A stretch of 64,000 nt of DNA from Anastatus disparis (taxonomy: Eukaryota; Arthropoda; Insecta; Hymenoptera; Eupelmidae): contig JAFFSR010000035.1 in assembly GCA_017163975.1 (NCBI GenBank), positions 620,001 to 684,000 of the forward strand. The letters are read 5' to 3'. Under the pieces are notes generated by a model that worked only from the letters and a program-made list of their open reading frames with translations, had not been told where the DNA came from and made no database searches. Shown one piece after another: positions 34,565-44,450 of the stretch. Each line of letters opens with the position of its first letter. The stretch's first letter is position 1. Both the position numbers and the translations under genes were made by a program.

Positions 34565-35340
34565 TCAATTTATTTCCTTTAACAAAACTTTACCATCATT
34601 AGAAATTTTGTCTACTTCATCTTTGGAAAATTTAGCATCTAGGTAATCATGTAACCATGTTCGCATTGAAATAGCATTGATAACAGCGCACATAGGTTTT
34701 TGCCTTAAACAGAGGTCGTGGTTAAAACATGTGTATCGTCTACAATTCATTATTTTGTCTAATGATGGACATCCAAAGTCTTTAATGTTGCTGATTGTTC
34801 TAAAAAATAAAGAGGTAATGTAAATTAAAATATATACAACATGAGAAATAAAATATTATAAAATATTAACATGATTAAAAAACAGTATGATAAAGTATGA
34901 AAATGATTTTAAAATAAAAAGTATAACAAGTATGAAACAAGTATGGGAAAGTATAAAAAAGTATCAAACAAGTATGAGAAAGTATCAAGCAAGTTTGAAA
35001 AAGTATCAAATCAGTATGAAAAGCATGAAAGTTGAAACATAAATGTATTACTTACACATTTGGTAAAAGATCAGCTAACCATTGCGCCTTCTGCTCACCC
35101 TTGACAAATATTTTCTTGACTCCTTGCAAACAAATTTCAAAAATTTTTTGAAGACGGTGGTAAGATATATCTCCAGAGTTCCATGGTATTTCATGATGAT
35201 ATTTTTTCAGCCATTGCGTTGTCCTTTTTTCTTTTTGACTCAATTCTCTCCATGTCATCGGAGGTTTAAAAAGATACGCAGTTGGAAAAGCAGTTTTTAA
35301 AACTCTAAATTTCTTTCAGACAGAAGTAATTTGAGAGGCT
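34565..35340 (-). CDS. Spliced Polinton accessory protein, paralogue of 46,613 gene
   Basis: Two exons: ~35,340-35,056 and 34,799-34,565. The intron at 34,800-35,055 has GTAAGT and TTTTTTAG ends and is filled with AAGTATGAAA-like repeats. From the Met at 35,258 the spliced frame is open to the stop (~130 codons). Codons upstream (YLFKPP) look like earlier coding sequence beyond a TGA at ~35,330, so an upstream exon may be missing or damaged. Landmarks are MTWRELS, KKYHHEIPWNSGDI, KKIFVKGEQKAQWL, then a Cys/His cluster (YTCFNHDLC, KPMCAV). The same order occurs in the plus-strand gene at 46,613. I recognise this as an uncharacterised family common in arthropod Polintons. Function unknown. Confidence 0.65.
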
Positions 35341-35429
35341 AAAAAGAAAAATTCTCACAGCTTTCTGATGGTTCAAAAGAAAAATCTATCCCTTCCTAAA
35401 AAACTTATCCCTTCTTTTTTTCTAATCTT

Positions 35430-35836
35430 TTCTCCTTACTATTGGTCAAGTCTCAAAATTTGTATCCCTCCTTAAATTTTCTTTTTACTATTGGTATAAT
35501 CTTGAAATTTATATCCCTTCTTAAATTCTTATTAAATTTTCTTTTTTACTATTGGTTAAATCTCAAAATTTGTATCCCTTCTTAAATTTTTTTTTACTAT
35601 TGGTAGAATCTTGAAATTTGTATCCCTTCTTAAATTGTAATTAAATTTTCTTTTTTACTATTAGTCAAATCTCGAAAATTGTATCCCTTCTTAAATTTTC
35701 ACTAACTTTTCTTTTCTACTATTGGAGGAATCTTTAAATTTGTATCCTTTCTCACATTTTCACAAACTTTTCTTTTTACTATTGGATGAACCTTAAAATT
35801 TATATCCCTTCTTACATTGTCTTTACCTATAAAAAG
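35430..35836. promoter_or_regulatory. CCAAT-box tandem array and TATA box
   Basis: A ~60-bp unit repeats across the divergent intergenic region. Each copy has CTATTGG (inverted CCAATAG) at 35,439, 35,488, 35,549, 35,597, 35,658 (changed to CTATTAG), 35,719 and 35,779. It also contains TTTGTATCCCTTCTTAAATT. The array ends ~45 bp before TATAAAAAG at 35,828-35,836, upstream of the 79-codon gene and the polymerase unit. It could also serve the minus-strand gene on the other side. Confidence 0.7.
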
Positions 35837-35954
35837 CAAAGCTATTTCTTAGATGACTACACTTCGTATATAACAATCAGTGAGATTTAGTCTTAAATAT
35901 TGTGTTAGTTGAAACTATTGCTCTAGTACTATTTTAGTTATAGAAAAAGTAAGG

Positions 35955-36194
35955 ATGAATTCAGTCAATTTTTTTGAACGTCTTGTTCAATTACTTCGTG
36001 ATACTTTACAAAGTATAAACGAATTGAGCAATAATGATATTCATTATTGGTTAGATATGTGTAATTCTGCTGTTATCAAATTAATCGAAAAAGTTGCTCA
36101 ACCTAACCTCACAAGAGGAGAAAAACAGAAATGTGAAACTTGTATGACACATCTTTCGTGCATGCAAGTTCAGTTGGAACAACATCTTCATTAA
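35955..36194 (+). CDS. Small Polinton protein upstream of PolB (79 aa)
   Basis: Intact 79-codon frame starting ATG. It has a helical N-terminal part (FFERLVQLLRDTLQSINEL) and a C-terminal Cys motif GEKQKCETCMTHLSC. It follows the CCAAT array and TATA box by ~120 bp and precedes PolB by ~90 bp in the same orientation. Its compact size and position suggest an early protein or the first exon of a longer early transcript. I do not recognise its function. Confidence 0.6.
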   Translation: MNSVNFFERLVQLLRDTLQSINELSNNDIHYWLDMCNSAVIKLIEKVAQPNLTRGEKQKCETCMTHLSCMQVQLEQHLH

Positions 36195-36284
36195 ATAGGT
36201 AATCTACAATCTGAAGAAACAGAAGCTAGAGTCGAGTAGCGAGACGTAGAGTCAGCTTTTTAAAATCGAATTAGGACTGGTGTA

Positions 36285-38690
36285 GTGGTGAATATTAAAC
36301 ATGTGGACATTTTGAGTTTTTTGAGTGATGCACAAAAACTTTTCAAAGTTAAGGTTCAGGCGTGCTTAGAAGAATATAATGCGTTAAAAATAAATTCTGA
36401 TTTCATGTCTGAATTTTCTGTGCAGAAAAATACTGAGGAATTGAATGATACTAAATATTTTAAAAGTGAAAGTGCTACAGTATACATGTCAACTGATTTA
36501 GAGGAATGGTTCAAAGGTAATATCAAAGAGCCTATTGTTACGCAAATAGAAGAATTTCAGGAAAAGAATTCAGGATGGACTTTGAAAAGTATAATTAGTT
36601 TGTGTATAAATATGAAAAAATATTCTCCTTTGAAGGGTAGTTCTTATATACCTCTTTCAATGTTTATAGAAAATAAGAAAGCGTGTGTTAATGTTCGCAA
36701 TAATGACAATCAGTATTTTAAATATGCTGTACTTTCCGCATTATATCCTAGTAACCGTAATCCTCAAAGAGTGGATCATTATCTTCCGCATAATAATAAG
36801 CTGAGGTTTGATAAAATTGAATTCCCAGTAAAAATTAAAGATATTCCGAAATTCGAAAAATTTAATAATAATATTTAAATAAATTTATACAAGTTGAAAA
36901 AGTATGGTCCGAAGTTTGAAGTATCGCCATGTCATATTACATCAGAAAAAAAGGTACAACATGTGAATTTCCTCATTATTCAAGATTTCTACATAGATGA
37001 GTATGAAGAAAATAATGATGCTGATGATGGAGACATGCCTCAATATCATTATGTTTGGATTAAAAACTTGTCTCGACTTCTGGCTTCTCAAGTGTCTAAA
37101 AGCCATATAAAATCTTACCATTGTGAGAGGTGTTTACAAATTTTTTATAGTGAAGAAAGATTCGTAATTTATGAAAATAATTGTAAAAATTAAAATAAAT
37201 GTAGAATAAATCTGCCTGACACAAAGAATAATATTCTCAAATTCGAAGATTACAGCAAGAGTGAAAAAGTTCCTTCTGTTATTTATGCAGATTTTGAATG
37301 TTTATTAAAACCTACTGACAGTGAGAAGGCTTTTCAACTTCATGAAGCATACAGTATTGGATACTACATGAAATGCAGTTTTGATGATAAATTATCTTAT
37401 TATAAATCATACAGAAGGATTAACTGTATTAAACAGATTCGGATATAGGATATATTGCTGAAGTGGATTTAGAATACCCTGTGGAAATCCATGATGAACA
37501 TCGGGATTTACCTTTTTGCGCAGAACATCGTCCACTTCTGGGTCCACCAAAAAAAAACTGCTTACTACTTTGGACAATAAGAAAAGGTATGTCATTCATT
37601 ATTGGACGCTTAAACAAGCGTTAGATGAGAAATAGATAATGGACTTGAATTAAAAAAAGTACATAGAATTTTAAGTTTTGAACAGAAGGAGAATAAGTTT
37701 GAAAAACTCTTCTATAAATTGCTTATTAACTCTGTACATGGAAAGTGCATCGAACGAGAGCGGTCACGTGTTGATGTGCGATTAATAAATATATTCACAG
37801 GCAGATATGGAGCAGAAGCACGCATAGCTCAACCAAATTTTGATGGAAATTTGGTAGCTATTTAGCTGAAGAGAACGAGTATCACAATAAAAAAACCTAC
37901 ATACGTTGGTTTTTCCATCCTTGATTTATCAAAAACATTGCTATATGAGTTTCATTACTCATATATGAAACAACGACTAGGACAAAAATGTAAACTTCTA
38001 TATACAGATACGGATAGTTTAATATATAAAGTGGAAGACATTGATATGTATCAAACAATGAAGGAAGACATTCACAGATTTGATACTTCTGATTATGCTG
38101 AAAATAATCAGTTCAATATTCCACGTGTCAAGAAGAAAGTTCCTGGATTAATGAAAGATGAATGTTGTGGCAAGTTTATGTCTGAATTCATAGGTTTGCG
38201 AAGTAAAATGTACAGTATTTTGGTTGATGGAGGAGACACAGTTAAGAAAGCTAAAGGTATCAAATCTAACGTCGTGAAGAAAACAATCACTTTCGAGGAT
38301 TACAGAAGCTGTCTTCAGGATCTTGTCATTATACACCGTGAACAGTGCAATATTCGATCAAAATTACACACAGTGCATACTGAAAAGCAAAGAAAAATTG
38401 CATTAAATCCACACGATGATAAGAGATTTTTATTGCCTGATAGTACAGATACTTTACCATGGGGTCATTTTAGAATTGAAGAAATACAGATGGCGCAAGC
38501 TGCACTTGAAGTAGAGAGGGAATATTTAAGTAAAATGGCTGCTGAAAAAGAGCAGAAGGTGGAAAAGAAGAGGGGACACGAAGTATCCAATGAAAATAGA
38601 GTAACGCGAGTGGGAATGGATGTTACAGAGCATAGAAGAGAGAAGGAAATCGAGAGGGGGGATAAATCCAATGAAAATGGACTAATGTAA
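36285..38690 (+). pseudogene. polB: Protein-primed type B DNA polymerase (PolB), internally deleted
   Basis: Open blocks: 36,285-36,878 (N-terminal region, YNALKINSDF, EEFQEKNSGWTL, ALYPSNRNPQR), then 36,894-37,193 (IKNLSRLLASQ and a zinc-finger-like CERCLQIFYSEERF). An exonuclease I block follows (IYADFECLL, ~37,275-37,300). Around 37,435 the sequence jumps to the palm (DIGYIAEVDLEYP), so the Exo II and III region, probably several hundred codons, is missing. The KLLINSVHGK motif lies at ~37,720. The YTDTDS catalytic motif is at ~38,000, within the open block 37,938-38,690, which ends with the usual LPDSTDTLPWGHF segment. Several stops and frameshifts separate the blocks. No ATG is seen for the first block. 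Confidence 0.88.
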
Positions 38691-39837
38691 GTGGAGATGA
38701 ATGATACAGAGCACGAGAGAGAGGGGGAAATTGAGAGAGGGGATGGACCATCCAAATAAAATTGTGCAACGCGAGTGGGGGTGACACTTCATGGCAACCA
38801 AGGTGAGCAAATCATTATTGAGTATGACGTATTAGAGGAGTTCATGCATGACTGGGATCCATTAATAGAGGCGATAAGTTCTGAAGAAGGTGAGAGAAGG
38901 GATTTATTACAAGTGGCGATGGAAACGGCAGAAATCGAGGTGGGGGACAGGCTATATCAAAGGATGGAGCACGATAAGGAGCACATTCAAGTAATCGAAA
39001 AGCTTGAGAACGATCAACCTCCTACAAAAAAACCAAGAGTCAACCAACTAATCATGTAAGTACATTTTTACTAACAAAAAAAAATTTTTTTTCCTAATAA
39101 AATATTATCTATAACAGAAATTTTAATTTTTACTTTTTCTTTTTGATTTCAGAATAGATTTATCATCCCTTAATAAGATTGCTGGAAGCGACTTCTTGCC
39201 AAGGAAAAAAGTTACAGACTTGGAAAAAGATTACCAGTACATGGTGACAGCACTTAAGAAGAGGCCGAACTATCTATCTCTGTCTAATAGCGTTTTTCAT
39301 CATTTATGTAAACACTATCCGGTATAACAAGAAAAAAAAGCAGCCCCCGCTAGATGTTAGTATAATTAGTAAATTTTGTAATAACAATCAAATTTTTTAC
39401 CGCATAGTTTTTGACTAATTAGAGACCTACTAGCCATCTAGAATATAACCTATCTTTTTTTGGTAGGTCTCTAATTATTCAAAAACTACGCAGTAAAAAA
39501 ATTTGTTTGTTATTACAAAATTTACTTATTATAATAATATCTAGCGGGGGCTGCTATTTTTTTCTTGTTATACCGGATAGTGTTTACATAAATGATGAAA
39601 AACGCTATTAGACAAAGACAGATAGTTCGGCCCCTTCTTAAAGAGGTAAATACACGATATGGTGTCAAGATTGTAGCAGAATTCGAGCAAAGTTTTCAAG
39701 TCTTCCTACCAGAGAAGATTTCATCAGCGATTCTAAAAGATGAAAAATTTTTTTACAATCTCTGCGATGAAGCAAACAAACTACGTTTGTTTGCAATGTA
39801 TTTGGGAGGAACTTCTTTCAAATTCGATCGAGTATAA
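38480..39837 (+). pseudogene. C-terminal extension in frame with PolB, spliced, unknown
   Basis: After the conserved PolB end, the frame continues through ~27-residue repeats (RVTRVGMDVTEH, then EIERGDKSNEN variants at 38,585-38,770) containing two TAA codons. It then runs into an open block, 38,775-39,055 (EEFMHDWDPLIEAIS, PPTKKPRVNQ, a possible nuclear signal). A 97-bp intron (39,056-39,152, GTAAGT to TTTCAG) leads to an exon with KIAGSDFLPRKKV. That exon is split by a TTAA foldback at 39,254-39,641 and finishes at 39,837 (FEQSFQVFLPEKISS, FAMYLGGTSFKFD). Frame is kept across intron and insertion. It could instead be a separate gene whose start is lost. Function not recognised. Confidence 0.55.
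39254..39641. mobile_element. TTAA-flanked foldback nested in a Polinton exon
   Basis: TTAA at 39,254-39,257 and 39,638-39,641. The ends GAGGCCGAACTATCTATCTC and GACAGATAGTTCGGCCCC are inverted. The arms are ~165 bp (CAGCCCCCGCTAGATGTTAG pairs with its inverted partner) around a ~50-bp centre. Removal with one TTAA leaves the surrounding reading frame open, so it is a secondary insertion. A half copy is at 48,019-48,246. Confidence 0.9.
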
Positions 39838-40094
39838 AAAATATATCTACGAAATGATTTTTAAAACTATTTATTGTAACTTGTACATAATAATACATAA
39901 ATGAATAAAAATATGTTAACATTATACATTTGTTTTTTTATTTATCATCACCACCTATAGTTATAATTATATTGAATTACCACAGTAAAATATATTACAA
40001 TATTCTATTTAAATATTTCTAAATAATATAAACAAAATACAATTAAATTTTTTATTTATTACACTATTATATTGAGAAATACATTTTAATTTTT
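39838..40094. other. AT-rich spacer between convergent genes
   Basis: No gene. Contains ATGAATAAAAATATG at ~39,900, which could end the plus transcript. The minus-strand integrase stop lies at 40,095. Confidence 0.5.
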
Positions 40095-41028
40095 TCAAAC
40101 AATCTCATTTTTATTCATCCAACTATTATGCTCGTTACTTAGACCTAACCACTTAACATATATACGTTTACCACTTTTCTTTAAAACTTTTTCTACTAAA
40201 TAAATTTCTGGATACATAGTCTTTTGAATTTCCGTTACATGAAAGCCGCCGGAGACTGGTTCATCATAATAATCTTTGAAGTGGTAATGGGATTGGTTTT
40301 TACAACTCTTGTTATTGTGAAAATTTCAGTTGACCAATTTGGTGTATAAGCTTTTTCAAAAACTTGTTTTATCTCACTTATTCGCACTTTGTCTCCTACT
40401 TTGAATTTTGGTTGTTTTACAGGTCTTTTTTCAGTTGGGTAATTTTTCTTGATTCTTTTTCATTTATCTTCGTAACGTTTTCAGGCTCAATTCCTATTGT
40501 CCGATGTTTTCTTGAATTGTATGCTTTCACTAACTCAGGCAGAATATCCATCCATTTATAACTTCCTTGTTTGCTGAATTCTAACCACATTGCATTTTTT
40601 AAAGTTCTATTAAAGCGCTCACATATGCTTGCATGAAGATTACTATGTGAAGAGTCGTGATTTATCTTGTACTTTTTCATAAGATTCTAAAAGTTTGAAT
40701 TGTAGAATTCTTTTCCTTGGTTAGTTTGTAAATTCGATGGCACCCGTCCTTGTTTTAATATTGACTTTATAGCTAGTGTAACATCAATGCCACTCGTCGA
40801 TTTGACTGCTACAGCCCATGCATACTTTGAAAATATATCTATGACAGTTAGTAAGCAGCGGAAACCTTTGTTCTCTTTAAAGTAAGGTATCATTTCCACA
40901 AGGTCAGCTTGCCAAGTCTCATCTAATCCGCGTATGTCATATTTTCTTCGCTTGTACCTTCGACGTGCTGGCTTGTGTAGCTCTTCAACTACTCTTAGAC
41001 GTTCCATCTTAAACTTCAGCTTTAGCAA
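40095..41028 (-). pseudogene. Polinton integrase with C-terminal chromodomain
   Basis: Retrovirus-type DDE integrase. N-terminal basic region (RRRYKRRKYDI), then the first Asp in TWQADLVEM, VIDIFSKYAWAVAV, the second acidic site in LQTNQGKEFYN (Asn where Asp is expected) and the Glu in CERFNRTLK. An in-frame TAG at ~40,684 splits the core and a further break lies at ~40,415. The C-terminus, after a frameshift near 40,280, is a chromodomain-like segment (YLVEKVLKKSGKRIYVKWLG, then NSWM). It catalyses strand transfer of the element ends. The start overlaps the end of the fibre-like gene by 20 bp. It is inactive by both mutation and stops. Confidence 0.9.
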
Positions 41029-41398
41029 TATCTGATTGTCTATTCATTTCTTTAATTATATATTCAATACTTGCAAAATTTCGTTGAGTCATATTATAGA
41101 GATAAGTTAATTTTTCGTCTATTTCTGCTTTATATATTTCAACTTTGTTCTCATATTCTTGTATAGCTTTAGCAACTTTTATAATTTTAGAAGATAAGAA
41201 ATCAACTTCTTTCTGTAGGATATTATTTAGTGAATTTAAACTAATCGCATCATTTGGATGATTAGCCTCTCCAATATTGCAAAGCCACTTATTTTCTAAA
41301 TCAAAATCACCATCTGATGTAGCATTGAATCCAATACCTCGAGGACCTCGACTAACTTGCGAGCCCTCAAGTTTTCTTCCAAACACATCGAGACTCAT
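41009..41398 (-). CDS. Fibre-like Polinton protein (129 aa)
   Basis: Intact 129-codon frame. The N-terminus SLDVFGRKLEGSQVSRGPRG contains a short Gly-rich segment. DGDFDLENKWLCNIGEAN then resembles the repeats found at the base of phage or adintovirus fibres. The C-terminal half (residues ~60-125: EVDFLSSKIIKVAKAIQEYE) is strongly helical and looks like a coiled coil. It lies immediately upstream of the integrase on the same strand, with the ends overlapping. Role inferred: virion surface or attachment. Function is not proven and it may be shortened. Confidence 0.6.
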   Translation of the reverse strand: MSLDVFGRKLEGSQVSRGPRGIGFNATSDGDFDLENKWLCNIGEANHPNDAISLNSLNNILQKEVDFLSSKIIKVAKAIQEYENKVEIYKAEIDEKLTYLYNMTQRNFASIEYIIKEMNRQSDIAKAEV

Positions 41399-41446
41399 GT
41401 TACTAATATTGATTTGAAAATTGTGTACGTCAATGTTCGGCTATTA

Positions 41447-42419
41447 ATAATCGCAGTCTTTCGACAAGCTCATTTGGATCATCCCAGAAGACTAAATCTA
41501 TGAAAGTATTCTTTTTTGCTATTTTATATTTAGGTATGAGACCCCCTCCGCTGGTAGACATTCTACTGCGATTACTGCGGAACATTGGTGTCATGATATT
41601 TGAATATTTTCTACTCTTCGAAGAGCGTATATTCTCATTTTTGCTATGTCTTTTTTATGGGCATTTGTTGCTTCCAGGATAATGCGATATTTCTTGCGAT
41701 CTGCTGTACTTAAAAGATTATCATCAGGTTCTTTTTTGAAAAGCAATTCCATTAGACCACTGCTTTTAAGAAAACTTAAATCTTTTACTTTTATTATCTT
41801 TTTTGAAAAGCAATTCCATTAGACCACTGCTTTTAAAAAAAACTTAAATCTTTTACTTTTATTATTTTATCATCAAATTCAATTTGTGAATCACTTATCA
41901 TGTATACCCCACTGACTTTTCTCACTCCGTATATGTTATCGATTTTGCTGCGACTTCCATTTAGCATTGAGAAAAAGTCTGTCGGTTCAGTTTCTATATG
42001 CGCAGATACAAATGGTGAATATATAGATTTGAATGATGAATTTGCAGAATTGAATGATGAATTCATCATTGTGCTATTTATCGCAGAAAAATCATCGCCA
42101 TTAGAAGCATCATTATCAAATGCCGAACCCGAGTCATTAATATCGTTTACAATATAACTTGATTCATCGAATCTCAATCTTTTTTTTTTGGCGATTTTCT
42201 GTTACTGTCTATAGCCGAAATGTGATTAGAACGTGACACACTTTCAGTTGTCGAATCGACAAGCTTTTCAAGTGGTGTAATAACTGGTTTTAAGGTATCA
42301 CCAATGACCTTTTCAAAATCATCTCTCTTCTTTTTTAATAAAGAGTATTTTTTTTTAATAGCCTAACGTGCTCGTAAGAGCTCGCTAAAAACATTGTTTT
42401 CTTTCTCAAATTCAGGCAT
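41447..42419 (-). pseudogene. DUF8207-type Polinton protein, disrupted
   Basis: The Met codon at 42,419 opens MPEFEKENNVF. A TAG follows at ~42,366. Conserved VITPLEKLVDSTTES comes next, then an A-run frameshift near 42,182. The main open block 42,177-41,833 carries IYGVRKVSGVYMISDSQIEF. A ~63-bp tandem duplication (41,740-41,870) repeats the KVKDLSF...LMELLF region. The C-terminus, after another shift, is GGGLIPKYKIAKKNT and FWDDPNELVERLRLL. This is the common layout of the DUF8207-type proteins seen in arthropod Polintons. Their function is unknown. It sits between the packaging ATPase and the fibre-like gene. Confidence 0.75.
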
Positions 42420-42435
42420 GCTGACAAGATGCTGT

Positions 42436-43150
42436 CTACAATGGAACTGCAAAGATTAAGATTAATACTTCCTTTTTAATGACAAAACAGTCAAATCCTT
42501 TTCTATATCTATCATCATTCATTGCTCTATCTTTGTCAATAACTATAAATCCATACTTGTCATTTTTCCAGCATTCTTTACAAAGATTTCGAAATTCGTT
42601 TGAAGTTAAGTCAGTATTCACATGGTCTTCATAGATATGTTTAAGATTAACATCATCTTGACGATAAATTACCATCAAATTAATATTGTCCCTGATGAGA
42701 TGTTTTGGTATATGACTGACATGGATAAAAGCTATCTACACTTTTGTGTCTTTCCATACAGAAAAAAGCTCTGACGTTATCCTGCTTCTCACAAGCCACA
42801 TCGTCAAAAATCATAATTGAATTAGGTAGGGCTTCATCTGGAGACACTACAGATGCATGTTCACTAAATGGTAGATATGATATACTTTCAACTGGCTCTA
42901 AAAGTTTTTGAAGAAATTGATATTTCGGTTGATTTAAGGATTTAAAGTATACATACAAATTTTCAAATCTAAGACCATTAGGGTGTGTAATTAGAGCCAA
43001 TAAACTATTAGTTTTTTCACAGTTCGATGGGCCACAGAATACTGCTCGTATATTATCTGAAAGTAACTCCCCATGTCGCTTTTTTCTTTTCGTTTTCTCA
43101 AAATCAAAGTTGGCAACGGGAAGTTTGACGTTCTGCTCAGTAAAATCCAT
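42436..43150 (-). pseudogene. FtsK/HerA-type genome packaging ATPase
   Basis: The open block 43,150-42,680 holds FCGPSNCEKTNSLLALI (Walker A; a Glu stands where Gly is usual before Lys-Thr) and NSIMIFDDVACEK (Walker B). A frameshift near 42,700 moves the rest to the block 42,678-42,436 (IYRQDDVNLKHIYEDHVN, KYGFIVIDKDRAMN). The total of ~235 residues fits Polinton A32-like ATPases that pump DNA into capsids. Its start faces the PLA2 gene across ~100 bp, so the two probably share a divergent promoter. The Walker A change plus the frameshift argue against activity. Confidence 0.88.
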
Positions 43151-43248
43151 GATTACGTAACAAAGTCAAATCCAAGATTGACCTTTTCAAAATATAAACG
43201 CTTGTTTTATATTTTGATCATCAGTTGTAAATCAGCATTCGAAGAGAG

Positions 43249-44034
43249 ATGCTCGTATACAAATCACAGAAGCACCCTAAGGATAAAGGATTACTTGATA
43301 AAGTAATCAATAACTTACCTATTGAAATTCATATTCCTGGATATCAATATTTTGGTCCCGGAACAAAACTGAAAAAGCGTCTAAGAAGAGGTGATACAGG
43401 CATCAATCCACTTGATCAAGCTTGCAAAGAACATGACATATCTTATTCTGATAAAAATGCTGATCGAAAAGTAGCTGACATGAAGCTCGCTGATAAAGCT
43501 TGGCAGCGTGTTAGAGCCAAAAATGCAAGTCTTGGCGAAAAAGCAACTGCTTTTGTTGTTGCAAATGCTATGAAATTAAAAGGAAAGACAGGAATAGGTG
43601 TAAAGTTGAGTAAATTAGTAACTGCAAGTAAAAAATCATTAAAACCAAGTTAGCATTTTCTCAAAGTTATTCAGTCCGCTTTGAAAAGTGCACGTGAAGC
43701 TCTTAAGATCGTTGGCGGTAAGAAAAAAATTATTATTCCACGTATTCTACCTGTTCCATCAAAAATAGGTGACGCTCTGCCTTTTCTCATACCATTGTTC
43801 GCAGCACTAAGTGCAACTGGTGCTCTGGCTGGAGGAGCTGCTGGAATAGCTAAAGCAGTAAATGAGGCTAAGGCTGCACGGAAAAATCATGAAGAAAGTA
43901 AGAGGCATAATAAAACTATGGAAGCTGTTGCTCTAGGAAAAGGTCTCTATCCTAAACCATATAAAACTGGAATGGGATTATTTATGAAACCTCATATCGG
44001 TCATGGTCAAGTTAAAAAAAAAACTTCGATCTAA
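43249..44034 (+). pseudogene. Minor capsid protein with PLA2 domain, one stop
   Basis: Starts ATG at 43,249. Residues 32-39 (QYFGPGTK) form a phospholipase A2 calcium loop and 59-66 (CKEHDISY) contain the catalytic HDxxY. This is the domain used by parvovirus VP1 and some adintoviruses in membrane penetration. A single TAG at 43,651-43,653 separates it from a same-frame block, 43,681-44,034. That block holds an Ala/Gly-rich hydrophobic segment (LPFLIPLFAALSATGALAGG) and a KGLYPKPYKTGMGLF motif. Arthropod Polintons usually have these as one protein of ~260 residues. It ends in an A-run where the frame slips toward the protease. Confidence 0.82.
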
Positions 44035-44405
44035 CTTTGCCAAATCGTGCACTGCCTGACTATGATCTTATAAAGTATGCTCGTATGATGCGAATCCCAT
44101 ATTTTCGAGGTGTTTTCATGAGAAATAATCTACCTTCTGATGGCCCATGGCATAACGAATCTATAGTTAACTAAGCTATAGTTAACTTAGATGATTTTCA
44201 AAACAAAGGCACTCACTGGGTATGTTATCGAAAACGAGGTTCTGAAGTGATTTATTTTGATAGTTTTGGTGATCTTAAACGCCCTACAGATCTCATGTTA
44301 TATTTTAACGTGAAAGAAGTGAAATACAACTATAAAAGATATCAGAATTTTGCCTCATTTATTTGTGGACATCTTTGTCTTCAATTCTTGTGTGAAAGAC
44401 TATAA
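44018..44405 (+). pseudogene. Adenovirus-type cysteine protease
   Basis: Reads from an A-run at 44,018 through DYDLIKYARMMRIPYFRGVF and FMRNNLPSDGPW. A 15-bp tandem duplication at ~44,160-44,189 introduces a stop. The catalytic block follows: GTHWVCY (His), IYFDSFGDL (Asp) and FICGHLCLQFL (Cys), ending at 44,405. This matches Ulp1-like maturation proteases of Polintons and adenoviruses, which process capsid precursors. In known relatives the N-terminus can be continuous with the preceding minor capsid protein. That would fit the A-run slip between them. Confidence 0.87.
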
Positions 44406-44450
44406 AAGAAGAGTTTTCAGACAAGCAGGATCATTCTTTTTTAAACAGTC

